A stretch of DNA of 64,000 bases, taken from NCBI RefSeq assembly GCF_017877355.1, contig NZ_JAGIPR010000007.1:186001-250000 (forward strand), read 5' to 3'. The DNA comes from Chryseobacterium jejuense. Lineage in GTDB: Bacteria; Bacteroidota; Bacteroidia; Flavobacteriales; Weeksellaceae. A program made the translations under genes and the position numbers. The notes under the pieces were generated by a model. That model searched no databases and was not told the origin of the DNA. It saw only the letters and a program-made list of their open reading frames with translations. Shown here in pieces: positions 27,741-35,712 of this stretch (the first letter of the stretch is position 1; each line of letters starts with the position of its first letter).

Positions 27741-28466
27741 CTATCTCAATTTTCTTCTCAGGTAGTAGTAGCGGAATAATAATTTATCATACCATACGGC
27801 GAATAATAGTAAAGCAGCAGGGAGAAGAAGTGCTTTCAGTTGAAATTGATGATAGAAAAATCCTCCAATGATCCCACCTAAAAAGAAACAGCTGATGATC
27901 ATGAGCTTTAAAAAAATACTTTTGTTCAATTGTATTCTTTTTCCTTTCTCTCTATGAAAAATCAGTTGTGAGAGTTCAATTCCCAGATCGGTAAACAGTC
28001 CGGTGAGATGGGTGGTTCTCACTACGGATTGAGAAACGCGGGTAACAAGAGCATTTTGCAGACCCATCGCAAAAAGCAATGCTGAAGAAATTATTAGCGG
28101 TACAGAAGGACTATCAGATAAGAGTTCGGGTGAAAAACCTACGAAAAGCACGATCACAATTTCAACTGATAGAGGAATGATATAGGAGGTATGTGATTTA
28201 TGTTTTGAGGCCCATTCCATAATAACCCCTGAAACAAAAGCTCCCAATAGGAAGAACAGGATATACAACAAATAAATAAATGCCATTTTATAATTCTTTA
28301 CAAATAGTTGTTCCGAGAAATAGGCAAAGTGTCCCGTTACATTTGTGGTTAGGGTACTTACAGCAAGAACTCCTGTAATATTAACCAACCCAGCAACCCA
28401 GGATAGAATAGAAGCCAGTTTTAAATTATGGGAATATGTTCGCCCTTTCCCTCTATGTCTAAACAT
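27741..28466 (-). CDS. YoaK/DUF1275-family membrane protein
   Basis: This 241-residue integral membrane protein has six or so hydrophobic segments. It matches the YoaK (DUF1275) family by SWVAGLVNITGVLAV near residue 22, TTNVTGHFAYF near residue 40, and GLQNALVTRVSQSVVRTTHLTG near residue 135. The family is widespread and its transported or sensed molecule is not established. It lies 116 bases downstream of the Crp/Fnr gene on the same strand and may share its transcript. It belongs to the accessory block bounded by dnaK 3'-end copies. Confidence 0.85.
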   Translation of the reverse strand: MFRHRGKGRTYSHNLKLASILSWVAGLVNITGVLAVSTLTTNVTGHFAYFSEQLFVKNYKMAFIYLLYILFFLLGAFVSGVIMEWASKHKSHTSYIIPLSVEIVIVLFVGFSPELLSDSPSVPLIISSALLFAMGLQNALVTRVSQSVVRTTHLTGLFTDLGIELSQLIFHREKGKRIQLNKSIFLKLMIISCFFLGGIIGGFFYHQFQLKALLLPAALLLFAVWYDKLLFRYYYLRRKLR

Positions 28467-28582
28467 AAATCATTTTTTTTAGGTCAATTGCAATCTATAA
28501 ATAGTATTAAGAAAAGTAATTCTTTGCGCACGTACATCCTATATCCATCATAAAAATATTTAAATTAGATTACCATGGTCCA

Positions 28583-29263
28583 CTAAAGATTGGCAATACG
28601 GGTTAGGCTTTCCAAATCTGTCAATTGCATTTTTCTTCCTTCCATTACGATAAGAGAGTCTTGTTTGAAATCGTGAAGGATACGGGCTAACGTTTCATTG
28701 GCAGTTCCTACCATGTTGGCGAGATCAGTTCTGGATAAGGTAATATATACTTTATCGTCCAGGCTGTTTAATTTATACTTTTTATGCAGGATTAATAAAC
28801 TAAGTGCTACACGTTCCCTGACAGTCCGTTGGGATAAAACAGACATCATATTAGCCATTACACTAAATTCATGGCTCAGGCTTTTGAGCAGCAATTTTGA
28901 AAATACCTTTGATTGATCAAGAATGCTCAAAAAATCATCTTTCGGAATAGAAGCAATAACAGATCTTTCTATTGTCTGGGTTGTATCTCCGTAGGAATCG
29001 TTACTTAATATTGCGGAGTAGCCAAAAAATTCCCCGGCATTATAGATGTAAATAATTTGTTCCCTTCCGTCATTGTCCACTTTATATTTTTTTACCTTCC
29101 CTTCTTTTAAAAAAAATATCCCATTAGGGATGGTTCCTTCTGTAAATATAGCTTCATTTTTACGGTAATTTTTAATCTGCATTACCTTTTGAAACATTTC
29201 TTTATCATTTTGGGAAAGCTCTTCAAAAAGATATTGATTGTTAAAAATAAACTTTGAAATCAT
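28583..29263 (-). CDS. Crp/Fnr-family transcriptional regulator
   Basis: This 226-residue cytosolic regulator has an N-terminal cyclic-nucleotide-binding-type beta-roll (about 15-130; EGTIPNGIFFLKEGKVKKY, AGEFFGYSAIL). A dimer helix follows, then a winged HTH (about 150-220) with the recognition segment RTDLANMVGTANETLARIL. It has no N-terminal cysteine cluster, so it is not an oxygen-sensing FNR with an Fe-S cluster; the ligand is unknown. The HTH is of the kind that reads TTGA-N6-TCAA half-sites. Such a site lies at 29301-29314, 38 bases upstream of its start and between it and the divergent pckA operon. It therefore probably regulates that operon and perhaps itself. Confidence 0.88.
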   Translation of the reverse strand: MISKFIFNNQYLFEELSQNDKEMFQKVMQIKNYRKNEAIFTEGTIPNGIFFLKEGKVKKYKVDNDGREQIIYIYNAGEFFGYSAILSNDSYGDTTQTIERSVIASIPKDDFLSILDQSKVFSKLLLKSLSHEFSVMANMMSVLSQRTVRERVALSLLILHKKYKLNSLDDKVYITLSRTDLANMVGTANETLARILHDFKQDSLIVMEGRKMQLTDLESLTRIANL

Positions 29264-29300
29264 GATTTACTAAATTAGGCAATTTTAAGACAATATAAAT

Positions 29301-29314
29301 TTGACTTTAATCAA
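29301..29314. promoter_or_regulatory. FNR/CRP-type operator (TTGA-N6-TCAA)
   Basis: TTGACTTTAATCAA is a palindromic match to the FNR-type pattern. Its centre is about 65 bases upstream of the predicted pckA start of transcription, a usual distance for activation from upstream. It stands beside a gene for a Crp/Fnr regulator. Confidence 0.55.
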
Positions 29315-29336
29315 ATTTAGAAAAGGTATCCGTCAT

Positions 29337-29366
29337 TTGTTCATTCTTATAATTCAGATACTTTTG
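29337..29366 (+). promoter_or_regulatory. flavobacterial-type promoter of the pckA operon
   Basis: TTG (29337-29339), a 19-base spacer and TACTTTTG (29359-29366) match TTG-N19-TAnnTTTG. The pckA ATG follows 25 bases later. Confidence 0.65.
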
Positions 29367-29391
29367 TGGGCATTCAACCCTTAATTGACTT

Positions 29392-30975
29392 ATGGAATAT
29401 TTAGAATCTCTAAGAAATATTGGAATTATACCAGAAAAAGAAGTGTATTGGAACTTATCAGTTCCCCAACTGATATCTGAAACTCTACGCAAGAGCCAGG
29501 GAATTGTTACTAGCTCCGGAGCTTTGGCCTGCAATACAGGCGAATTCACAGGACGTTCTCCAAAAGATAAGTATATTGTGATGGATGATAAAACCAAAGA
29601 CTCTATATGGTGGGGAGATGTTAATCATCCTTTTTCTCCTGAAGATTGTGAAAGGTTGTATGAAAGTGTTGTAACCCATCTTTCAGGTAGAGATATTTAT
29701 GTCAGGGATGCCTACGCTTGCGCAAAACAAGAATACAGGTTGAATGTAAAGGTTATTACTGAAACCCCATGGTCAAATTTATTTGTTAATAATCTGTTTT
29801 TAAGACCTACGGAAAAAGAATTGGAAACCTTCCAGCACGAATGGCTGATCCTTAATGCGGCTGAGTTTAAAGCTATTCCTGAAATCCATAAAACGCGTCA
29901 GCATAATTTCACGATTATCAATTTCACCAGGAAAATAATCCTTATTGGGGGAAGTGGGTATACCGGAGAAATTAAAAAGGGGATTTTTACAGTATTAAAC
30001 TATATTCTGCCATTTGAAAAAAATGTACTCTCCATGCACTGCTCTGCTAATATAGGAGCTGATGGGGATACCTCTGTATTTTTTGGACTGTCAGGAACAG
30101 GGAAAACCACTCTTTCAGCAGACCCTTCAAGAAAGTTAATTGGAGATGACGAACACGGATGGGATGATGTAAGTGTTTTCAACTTTGAAGGGGGATGCTA
30201 TGCTAAATGTGTTAACCTGAGTCAAGAAAAAGAGCCACAAATATTTTCTGCAATTCATATGGGAACTCTGCTCGAAAATGTACGTTTTTTTGAAGGAACC
30301 GATATTGTGGATTATGACAATGTTTCAGTAACAGAAAACACAAGAGCGGCTTATCCAATCGATTTTATTGATAATGCGGTGGATCCTTCCATTGGAAAAG
30401 TACCTAAAAATATTTTCTTTTTAACTTGTGATGCCTTTGGAGTTCTTCCTCCAATATCAAAATTATCAGTAGGACAAGCTATGTATCATTTTATTTCAGG
30501 ATATACTGCCAAAGTTGCGGGAACTGAAGCCGGTATTACAGAACCTCAGACAACCTTTTCAGCATGTTTTGGAAAACCATTCTTACCGCTTCATCCAACA
30601 AAATACGCAGAACTGTTAGGGAAAAAATTGAAAAAAAATAATATTAATGTATGGCTTATTAATACCGGTTGGTCCGGAGGAACTTACGGTAAGGGAGAAC
30701 GTATAAAGCTAGCTTATACCAGGGCTATGATATCGGCAGTACTGGAAAATAAATTGGAAAATGTAGATTTTGTACGCGATGCCGTATTTGGACTTCAAAT
30801 ACCTGCAGAATGTGAGGGCGTTCCGTCTGAGATCTTAAATCCTAAAAATACATGGGATGATCAGTTGGCATATGATGAAAAAGCACAGCATCTTGCTGAG
30901 CAGTTTGTACAAAACTTTAAGTCATTTAAATCTTTTGCTGATGAAGAAATACTAAGCGGAGAACCACTAATCTAA
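29392..30975 (+). CDS. pckA: ATP-dependent phosphoenolpyruvate carboxykinase
   Basis: This 527-residue full-length enzyme converts oxaloacetate and ATP to phosphoenolpyruvate, CO2 and ADP, the entry to gluconeogenesis. The PEPCK P-loop GLSGTGKTTLSADP lies near residue 232. Substrate-loop FTGRSPKDKY is near 46, and the metal-binding DDEHGWD segment near 249. NFEGGCYAK and the C-terminal WLINTGWSGGTYGKGERI are further signatures. It is the first gene of a cluster with gcvH, gcvT, a second gcvH-like gene, a methyltransferase and an oxoamine synthase. That is not the usual setting for pckA and suggests a second, condition-specific copy. Regulation by the neighbouring Crp/Fnr protein is likely from the operator upstream. 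Confidence 0.95.
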   Translation: MEYLESLRNIGIIPEKEVYWNLSVPQLISETLRKSQGIVTSSGALACNTGEFTGRSPKDKYIVMDDKTKDSIWWGDVNHPFSPEDCERLYESVVTHLSGRDIYVRDAYACAKQEYRLNVKVITETPWSNLFVNNLFLRPTEKELETFQHEWLILNAAEFKAIPEIHKTRQHNFTIINFTRKIILIGGSGYTGEIKKGIFTVLNYILPFEKNVLSMHCSANIGADGDTSVFFGLSGTGKTTLSADPSRKLIGDDEHGWDDVSVFNFEGGCYAKCVNLSQEKEPQIFSAIHMGTLLENVRFFEGTDIVDYDNVSVTENTRAAYPIDFIDNAVDPSIGKVPKNIFFLTCDAFGVLPPISKLSVGQAMYHFISGYTAKVAGTEAGITEPQTTFSACFGKPFLPLHPTKYAELLGKKLKKNNINVWLINTGWSGGTYGKGERIKLAYTRAMISAVLENKLENVDFVRDAVFGLQIPAECEGVPSEILNPKNTWDDQLAYDEKAQHLAEQFVQNFKSFKSFADEEILSGEPLI

Positions 30976-31027
30976 AATGAGATTAAATAATCGAATAAGC
31001 ATATAAATTAATAAAAGAACTATAATA

Positions 31028-31411
31028 ATGAAGATCCCCAAAAACCTCTTGTACACTGAAGATCACGAGTGGGTTAGATTAGAAAATGACATGGCTTATA
31101 TCGGAATTACCGATTTTGCCCAGCGTGAATTAGGAGATATAGTATATGTTGAAATTGAAACCCTTGGGGAAATTTTAAAACAGCATGGGATATTTGGAAC
31201 AGTTGAAGCTGTAAAGACAGTCTCTGACCTTTTCCTGCCTATTGCAGGAAAAATACTGGAAATTAACCCCAAATTAGAAACAAACCCTGAACTGGTAAAC
31301 TCTGATCCTTATGGGGAGGGATGGATGATCAAAATTAAGATTGCGAATCTTTTTGATACAGAAGGGCTTTTGAGGGCTGACTCATATGCATCATTAATAG
31401 GGATGTCATAA
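31028..31411 (+). CDS. gcvH: glycine cleavage system H protein
   Basis: This 127-residue lipoyl carrier matches GcvH. It has HEWVR at residues 13-17, GITDFAQRELGDIVYVE, and the lipoylation site GTVEAVKTVSD with Lys63. In the glycine cleavage system it carries the aminomethyl group from the P protein (glycine decarboxylase) to the T protein. It lies 52 bases after pckA and 3 bases before gcvT. No gcvP or lpd is in the window, so it must borrow those proteins from elsewhere or serve another partner. Confidence 0.93.
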   Translation: MKIPKNLLYTEDHEWVRLENDMAYIGITDFAQRELGDIVYVEIETLGEILKQHGIFGTVEAVKTVSDLFLPIAGKILEINPKLETNPELVNSDPYGEGWMIKIKIANLFDTEGLLRADSYASLIGMS

Positions 31412-31414
31412 AAT

Positions 31415-32512
31415 ATGAAAACTGTAAAAACAAAGAAAACAGCGTTTAATGCAATACATCATATCCTTGGTGCAAAAATGGTGGAATTTGCTGGTTATGA
31501 AATGCCTGTTCAGTACAAAGGAGTAAATCACGAGCATGCAAAGGTGCGAAGCAGTATTGGAGTTTTTGATGTTTCACATATGGGAGAGATCTCAATACAG
31601 GGAAAAGGTTCTTTGGAATTAATCCAGAAAGTAACAACTAATGATGTGTCAAAACTTTATCCCGGAAAAATACAATATAGCTGTATGCCCAATGATACCG
31701 GAGGACTTATTGATGATTTGCTGGTATATAAAATCAGCAAAAATGACTACCTGCTTGTTGTTAACGCCTCTAACATACAAAAAGATCTGGATTGGATTAA
31801 AAGACATAATTCTTTTGGAGCAGAAGTAACCAATGTTTCAGATTCAGTTTCTTTACTGGCTGTTCAGGGGCCCAGATCGATAGATGTTCTGCAGAAGCTT
31901 ACAGACATTAACTTAAAGGAAATGAAGTCTTACACTTTTACCATTGGTGAATTCGCTCATATTCCTAATGCTTTGATTTCAGCAACCGGATATACAGGAG
32001 AAAAAGGATTTGAGATTTATGTTGAGAACAAATATGCGGCTCATCTATGGAATGCTATATTTGAAGCTGGAAAAGAAGAAGGTATTGAACCAATAGGACT
32101 GGCTGCGAGAGATACACTGCGATTGGAAATGGGGTATTGCCTTTATGGAAATGATATTGATGATTTTACTTCACCTGTTGAGGCAGGGTTAGGATGGATA
32201 ACAAAATTTACCAAAGATTTTGTTTATAGTGGATTCTTAAAAATTCAAAAGGAAAAAGGAACCAAAAAAAAATTGGTTGGTTTTGAAATGAATAATAAAG
32301 GCATTCCCCGTCATGGCTATGAAATCTGGAATGCTGATCAACAAATCATTGGATCCGTTACCTCTGGTACCATGTCTCCAACATTAAAAAAAGCGATAGG
32401 AATGGGATATATTTCTGCTGAAGATTCTAAGCCTGGAAACGAAATTTTTATCAACATCAGAAATAAGCCAGTTAAAGCAACCATCGTTAGGCCCCCATTC
32501 ATTAAAAAATAG
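31415..32512 (+). CDS. gcvT: glycine cleavage system aminomethyltransferase (T protein)
   Basis: This 365-residue normal-length GcvT transfers the methylene carbon from aminomethyl-lipoyl GcvH to tetrahydrofolate, releasing ammonia. Signatures are VEFAGYEMPVQY (about 22-33), VFDVSHMGEI (about 50), GGLIDDLLVYK with the catalytic-type Asp near 101, GYTGEKGFEIY near 193, and GLAARDTLRLEMGYCLYG near 228. These substrate-site motifs are intact, so it looks active. It is tightly coupled to gcvH and is followed 47 bases later by a degenerate H-like gene. Confidence 0.94.
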   Translation: MKTVKTKKTAFNAIHHILGAKMVEFAGYEMPVQYKGVNHEHAKVRSSIGVFDVSHMGEISIQGKGSLELIQKVTTNDVSKLYPGKIQYSCMPNDTGGLIDDLLVYKISKNDYLLVVNASNIQKDLDWIKRHNSFGAEVTNVSDSVSLLAVQGPRSIDVLQKLTDINLKEMKSYTFTIGEFAHIPNALISATGYTGEKGFEIYVENKYAAHLWNAIFEAGKEEGIEPIGLAARDTLRLEMGYCLYGNDIDDFTSPVEAGLGWITKFTKDFVYSGFLKIQKEKGTKKKLVGFEMNNKGIPRHGYEIWNADQQIIGSVTSGTMSPTLKKAIGMGYISAEDSKPGNEIFINIRNKPVKATIVRPPFIKK

Positions 32513-32559
32513 ATTAATCATCACAAGATTAGTACGCAAAAATTAAATTAACTCATTGT

Positions 32560-32931
32560 ATGCTTGTTCCTAAAAGCCTTTATTATACTGAAAATCATTT
32601 ATGGTTGAGAAAAATAGGATTGTATGATTTCTGTATCGGTATTACGGATTTTGCTCAAAAAGAAATAGGAGAGATTCACCTGATTGAATTTAATCTGCAA
32701 GAGAAAATCTTAAAAAAGGGGACTCCCTTTGGAGCGGTTTACGGAATCAATAAGACCTTTCAGCTCATCGCTTCCTGTGATTGTAAAATTATGGAAGTCA
32801 ATCAAAATGTAACTATAAAACCTTCCCATATCAACACCGATCCCTATAACTGCTGGTTTTTGATTCTTTCAACCTATATTTCAACGGATGAATTGTTAAC
32901 TTATGAAGATTATATACAAATAGCAAAATGA
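32560..32931 (+). CDS. degenerate GcvH-like protein without the usual lipoyl lysine
   Basis: This 123-residue paralogue of the GcvH encoded at 31028-31411 keeps the fold signature (YYTENHLWLRK, GITDFAQKEIGEI). At the lipoylation site the aligned sequence is GAVYGINKTFQ instead of GTVEAVKTVSD. The lysine position is Asn64, and a Lys stands one residue later at 65. The acidic residue that lipoyl ligases usually need three residues before the lysine is also gone. It is therefore probably not lipoylated normally and may be a structural or regulatory homologue, or may be modified at the shifted lysine. Its last codons overlap the methyltransferase start (ATGA), so the two proteins are co-translated. 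Confidence 0.8.
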   Translation: MLVPKSLYYTENHLWLRKIGLYDFCIGITDFAQKEIGEIHLIEFNLQEKILKKGTPFGAVYGINKTFQLIASCDCKIMEVNQNVTIKPSHINTDPYNCWFLILSTYISTDELLTYEDYIQIAK

Positions 32932-33524
32932 TTTTTAAACAGCTTAGGCAGAATATGGATGTAAAGGATGCCGTTTTTAATAAAATATATCCTCCATGTA
33001 TACAGGCAGCGGCAGAAAGACACTGGACCCCTGTTGCAGTGGCTAAATTGGCGGCAGAATATTTGGCGGAAAAACCGGGTAAGAAAGTGCTTGATATTGG
33101 TGCGGGAGCAGGCAAATTTTGTCTGGTAGGAGCTGCTTCTACAAATGGATTTTTCTATGGAGTAGAGCAAAGGGCTTCCCTGACAAAAATATCAAGGAAA
33201 ATAGCAGAGAAGCATGATATCACCAATGTAGAATTCATTAATTCCAATATTAATAAAATTAACTTTTCCAATTATGAAGCTTTCTACTTTTTTAATTCTT
33301 TTTTCGAAAATATAGATACTTCATCCCCAATTGATCATACGATACTTCCTGATAGTTATTTATATCATACTTATTCAGACTATGTAAAAGAGCAATTATA
33401 TAAAACTCCTGTTGGAACCCGCTTGGTTACGTATTGGAGTAAGTGGGACGAAATCCCAGGGAACTTTGAATTGGTGGATTCTGCATGCAATGGATTTTTA
33501 AGTTTTTGGGAAAAGGCATCCTAA
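32928..33524 (+). CDS. class I SAM-dependent methyltransferase-like protein
   Basis: In this 198-residue cytosolic protein the Rossmann methyltransferase motif I is KVLDIGAGAGKFCLVGA (about 53-69) and motif II ends in GVEQR near residue 82. The post-motif region reads NSFFENI where many enzymes have a catalytic Asn/Asp-Pro motif, so catalysis is plausible but unproven. The substrate is unknown. The ATG overlaps the degenerate gcvH stop codon by 4 bases, which ties its dosage to that protein. It precedes the oxoamine synthase by about 110 bases. Confidence 0.75.
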   Translation: MIFKQLRQNMDVKDAVFNKIYPPCIQAAAERHWTPVAVAKLAAEYLAEKPGKKVLDIGAGAGKFCLVGAASTNGFFYGVEQRASLTKISRKIAEKHDITNVEFINSNINKINFSNYEAFYFFNSFFENIDTSSPIDHTILPDSYLYHTYSDYVKEQLYKTPVGTRLVTYWSKWDEIPGNFELVDSACNGFLSFWEKAS

Positions 33525-33636
33525 CTAAGTTTCTGAAAAAGATCAATCTACAAATTCCTTTTCTATGATGAAAAACTGCCTAAAACCATGAAATTAAGAT
33601 AAAATAAATATAATTATTAAAATAGTTTTTCAGGAA

Positions 33637-33746
33637 ATGAATATAATAGATAAAATAAAAACCCGTCTTGGCCCTTTAGGAGATCATGCCATTATGCCCA
33701 CGGATATTATGCCTATCCAAGGCTTGAAGGGGAGATTAGCAATACC
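33637..33746 (+). pseudogene. displaced N-terminus of the oxoamine synthase (frameshift near 33694)
   Basis: Starting at ATG 33637 the first 20 codons read MNIIDKIKTRLGPLGDHAIM, the usual start of this enzyme group. The expected continuation, AHGYYAYPRLEGEISNTMFF, is found immediately afterwards but in the frame of the downstream reading frame, beginning at 33696. One base is therefore missing near 33694-33696 relative to an intact gene. Confidence 0.8.
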
Positions 33747-34859
33747 ATGTTTTTTAATGGAAATAAAAAATTGGTTTGGAGTCTGAATAACTATTTAGGT
33801 CTGGCCAATCACCCTGAAGTCAGACAGGCAGATATTGAAGGAGCTAAACAGTATGGTCTTGCTTATCCTATGGGAGCAAGGATGATGAGTGGAAATACCA
33901 AATTACATGAAGAGTTTGAAGCAAAGGTTGCCAGTTATGTTCAGAAAGAAGATGCTTTTTTATTGAATTATGGTTATCAGGGAATGGTATCCATTATTGA
34001 CTGTTTGGTAGACCGAAAAGATGTGATTGTTTATGATGCTGAATCCCATGCCTGTATTATTGATGGAATACGCTTGCATCTTGGAAAGCATTTTGTTTTT
34101 AAGCACAATGATATAGAGGATTGTGAAAAGCAATTGGAACGTGCAAAAAAAATAGTGTCTGAAACAAATGGAGCCATCTTGGTAATTACGGAAGGTGTCT
34201 TTGGAATGCGTGGAGATCAGGGAAGGCTAAAAGAGATTGTTGCTCTAAAGGAAAAATTTAAATTTTCTTTATTGGTAGATGATGCTCACGGTATTGGCTG
34301 CTTAGGAAAAACAGGAGCCGGAACAGGTGAAGAACAAGGAGTACAGGATGGTATTGATTTTTATTTTGGAACCTTTGCAAAATCGTTTGCGGGTATTGGA
34401 GCTTTTATTGCCAGTACTAAAGAAGCTATTTTATTTTTGAAGTATAACATGCGCTCCCAGATATTTGCTAAAGCATTGCCAATGCCGATGGTATTCGGTG
34501 CTTTAAAAAGATTGGAATTAATGCGTACAATGCCAGAACTTAGAGAAAAGCTTTGGAAAATAACCCATAGCTTACAAAAAGGCTTAACTGAAGCTGGCTT
34601 TGATATTGGGAATACAAATTCTCCGGTAACCCCTGTTTATCTCAATGGAACTATAGAAGAAGCAACTGCGCTGGTTCGTGATTTACGCGAAACCCATCAG
34701 CTGTTTTGCTCTATGGTGGTTTATCCTGTTGTACCGAAAGGAATGATCATTTTACGATTGATTCCTACTGCTGTTCATACTTTGGAAGATGTAGAAACGA
34801 CAATTGCTGTATTTAAACAAATCAGGACTAACTTAAATTCCGGTTATTATAAACAGTAA
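33747..34859 (+). CDS. PLP-dependent alpha-oxoamine synthase (KBL/AONS/SPT family), N-terminally frameshifted
   Basis: The 370-residue open part belongs to the alpha-oxoamine synthases, which condense an amino acid with an acyl-thioester and lose CO2. It contains MGARMMSGNTKLHEE, the stacking-His region DAESHACIIDG, the PLP phenol-contact segment LLVDDAHGIG, and the internal-aldimine lysine in FGTFAKSFAGIG near residue 212. The open frame begins at the in-frame Met of MFFNGNKK, about 37 residues inside the normal protein. The missing piece lies upstream in another frame. Candidate reactions are glycine/acetyl-CoA (2-amino-3-ketobutyrate ligase), serine/acyl (sphingoid) or cysteate/acyl (capnine of sulfonolipids). 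Sequence alone does not decide. A shortened protein might be inactive. Confidence 0.85.
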   Translation: MFFNGNKKLVWSLNNYLGLANHPEVRQADIEGAKQYGLAYPMGARMMSGNTKLHEEFEAKVASYVQKEDAFLLNYGYQGMVSIIDCLVDRKDVIVYDAESHACIIDGIRLHLGKHFVFKHNDIEDCEKQLERAKKIVSETNGAILVITEGVFGMRGDQGRLKEIVALKEKFKFSLLVDDAHGIGCLGKTGAGTGEEQGVQDGIDFYFGTFAKSFAGIGAFIASTKEAILFLKYNMRSQIFAKALPMPMVFGALKRLELMRTMPELREKLWKITHSLQKGLTEAGFDIGNTNSPVTPVYLNGTIEEATALVRDLRETHQLFCSMVVYPVVPKGMIILRLIPTAVHTLEDVETTIAVFKQIRTNLNSGYYKQ

Positions 34860-34969
34860 TCTGGAAATAGTAATACATTAGAAGCCAAAACAATTTAAGC
34901 AAACGCCTGTATATTGTAATCTTACCTAAAAGTATTATTTTATAAACTGAAATACATGGTCTGAATATT

Positions 34970-35116
34970 ATGTATATTTTTTTTAGGGTATTATTACATT
35001 TTGTAGTAATACCTTTTTTTGTAGTTAACTGGATAAATTTTTCTACCACATTAGCTGTACAAAAAACTCTTGGCAACATTGAAGAAGTAGAGAAATTCTA
35101 TCTCAAAAAAGTGTAA
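34970..35116 (+). CDS. possible 48-residue membrane peptide
   Basis: This short frame encodes MYIFFRVLLHFVVIPFFVVN..., with a hydrophobic N-terminal half and a charged end (NIEEVEKFYLKKV). It could be a small membrane peptide or the relic of a longer gene. There is no coupling to a neighbour and no clear promoter, so support is weak. It is the only coding candidate in the 850-base gap between the oxoamine synthase and the esterase gene. Confidence 0.25.
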   Translation: MYIFFRVLLHFVVIPFFVVNWINFSTTLAVQKTLGNIEEVEKFYLKKV

Positions 35117-35140
35117 ATTTCAACCATTTACCTAATTTCA

Positions 35141-35285
35141 ATTAATGGATTCAATATTAGATACCGATATTGACAATAGTTTCAATTCGCTCATTATTTG
35201 TATCATAAAATTTTAAAAAATTGATTTACGATGGGAATTATTTTTGAAGAAGTAAAATAGTTATTGATTAATAACTGTTAATAAA
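35141..35285 (+). repeat. second copy of the dnaK 3' end with shared upstream segment
   Basis: Positions 35243-35260 read TTT GAA GAA GTA AAA TAG, that is FEEVK-stop. Over the 27 bases 35245-35271 there are only two mismatches to the dnaK end at 26819-26845. The roughly 100 bases before it, starting ATTAATGGAT, resemble those before the more degraded copy at 37004-37116 but not dnaK itself. Confidence 0.65.
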
Positions 35286-35300
35286 ATAAGTCTGCTTAAA

Positions 35301-35505
35301 CTTAACCACAAAAGTCACAAAAGTTTTTATTTTTTTAACACTTTAGTACACTTTAGAAAGTTTAAGGAAATACTGCACCATTAAGTTCACTTAAGATGAA
35401 AATCTTTGATTTTCAACAAAACTTTAGTGTACTTCTTATACACAAAGTATATAACTTAAATAACTTTAGGGTTTAAAAAGCTTTTGTGTCCCCTTTATGG
35501 TTTAA
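35301..35505. repeat. family-3 element with CACAAAAG termini
   Basis: The left end TTAACCACAAAAGTCACAAA (35302-35321) and the right end near 35480-35505 (CTTTTGTGTCCCCTTTATGG then TTTAA) are imperfect inverted copies over about 30 bases. The 145 bases between them hold no gene. It separates the copied dnaK end from its hairpin, as if it had inserted between them. Confidence 0.6.
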
Positions 35506-35520
35506 TAAAATTAATATATA

Positions 35521-35556
35521 AAACCGCCTTATATAGCTGTCTAAGGCGGTTTTTGT
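35521..35556 (+). terminator. hairpin resembling the dnaK terminator
   Basis: AAACCGCCTTA pairs with TAAGGCGGTTT around a short loop and a T-run follows. Stem and flanks look like the hairpin after dnaK (26864-26900). Confidence 0.75.
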
Positions 35557-35642
35557 TTTTTGATATTTGCTGATTTTACTTTTTTTTATTTTTAATTAGT
35601 TATTTGTACTGGAATAATGGTAAACTTAAGAGAGTATACAAA

Positions 35643-35672
35643 TTGATATGCTCAAGAAGTTATATACATTTG
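35643..35672 (+). promoter_or_regulatory. flavobacterial-type promoter of the esterase gene
   Basis: TTG (35643-35645), 19 bases and TACATTTG (35665-35672) are an excellent match to TTG-N19-TAnnTTTG. The ATG follows at 35713. Confidence 0.7.
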
Positions 35673-35712
35673 TACTACAAACAATAAATCAAATATTTAA
35701 TTATAAGCTGCA

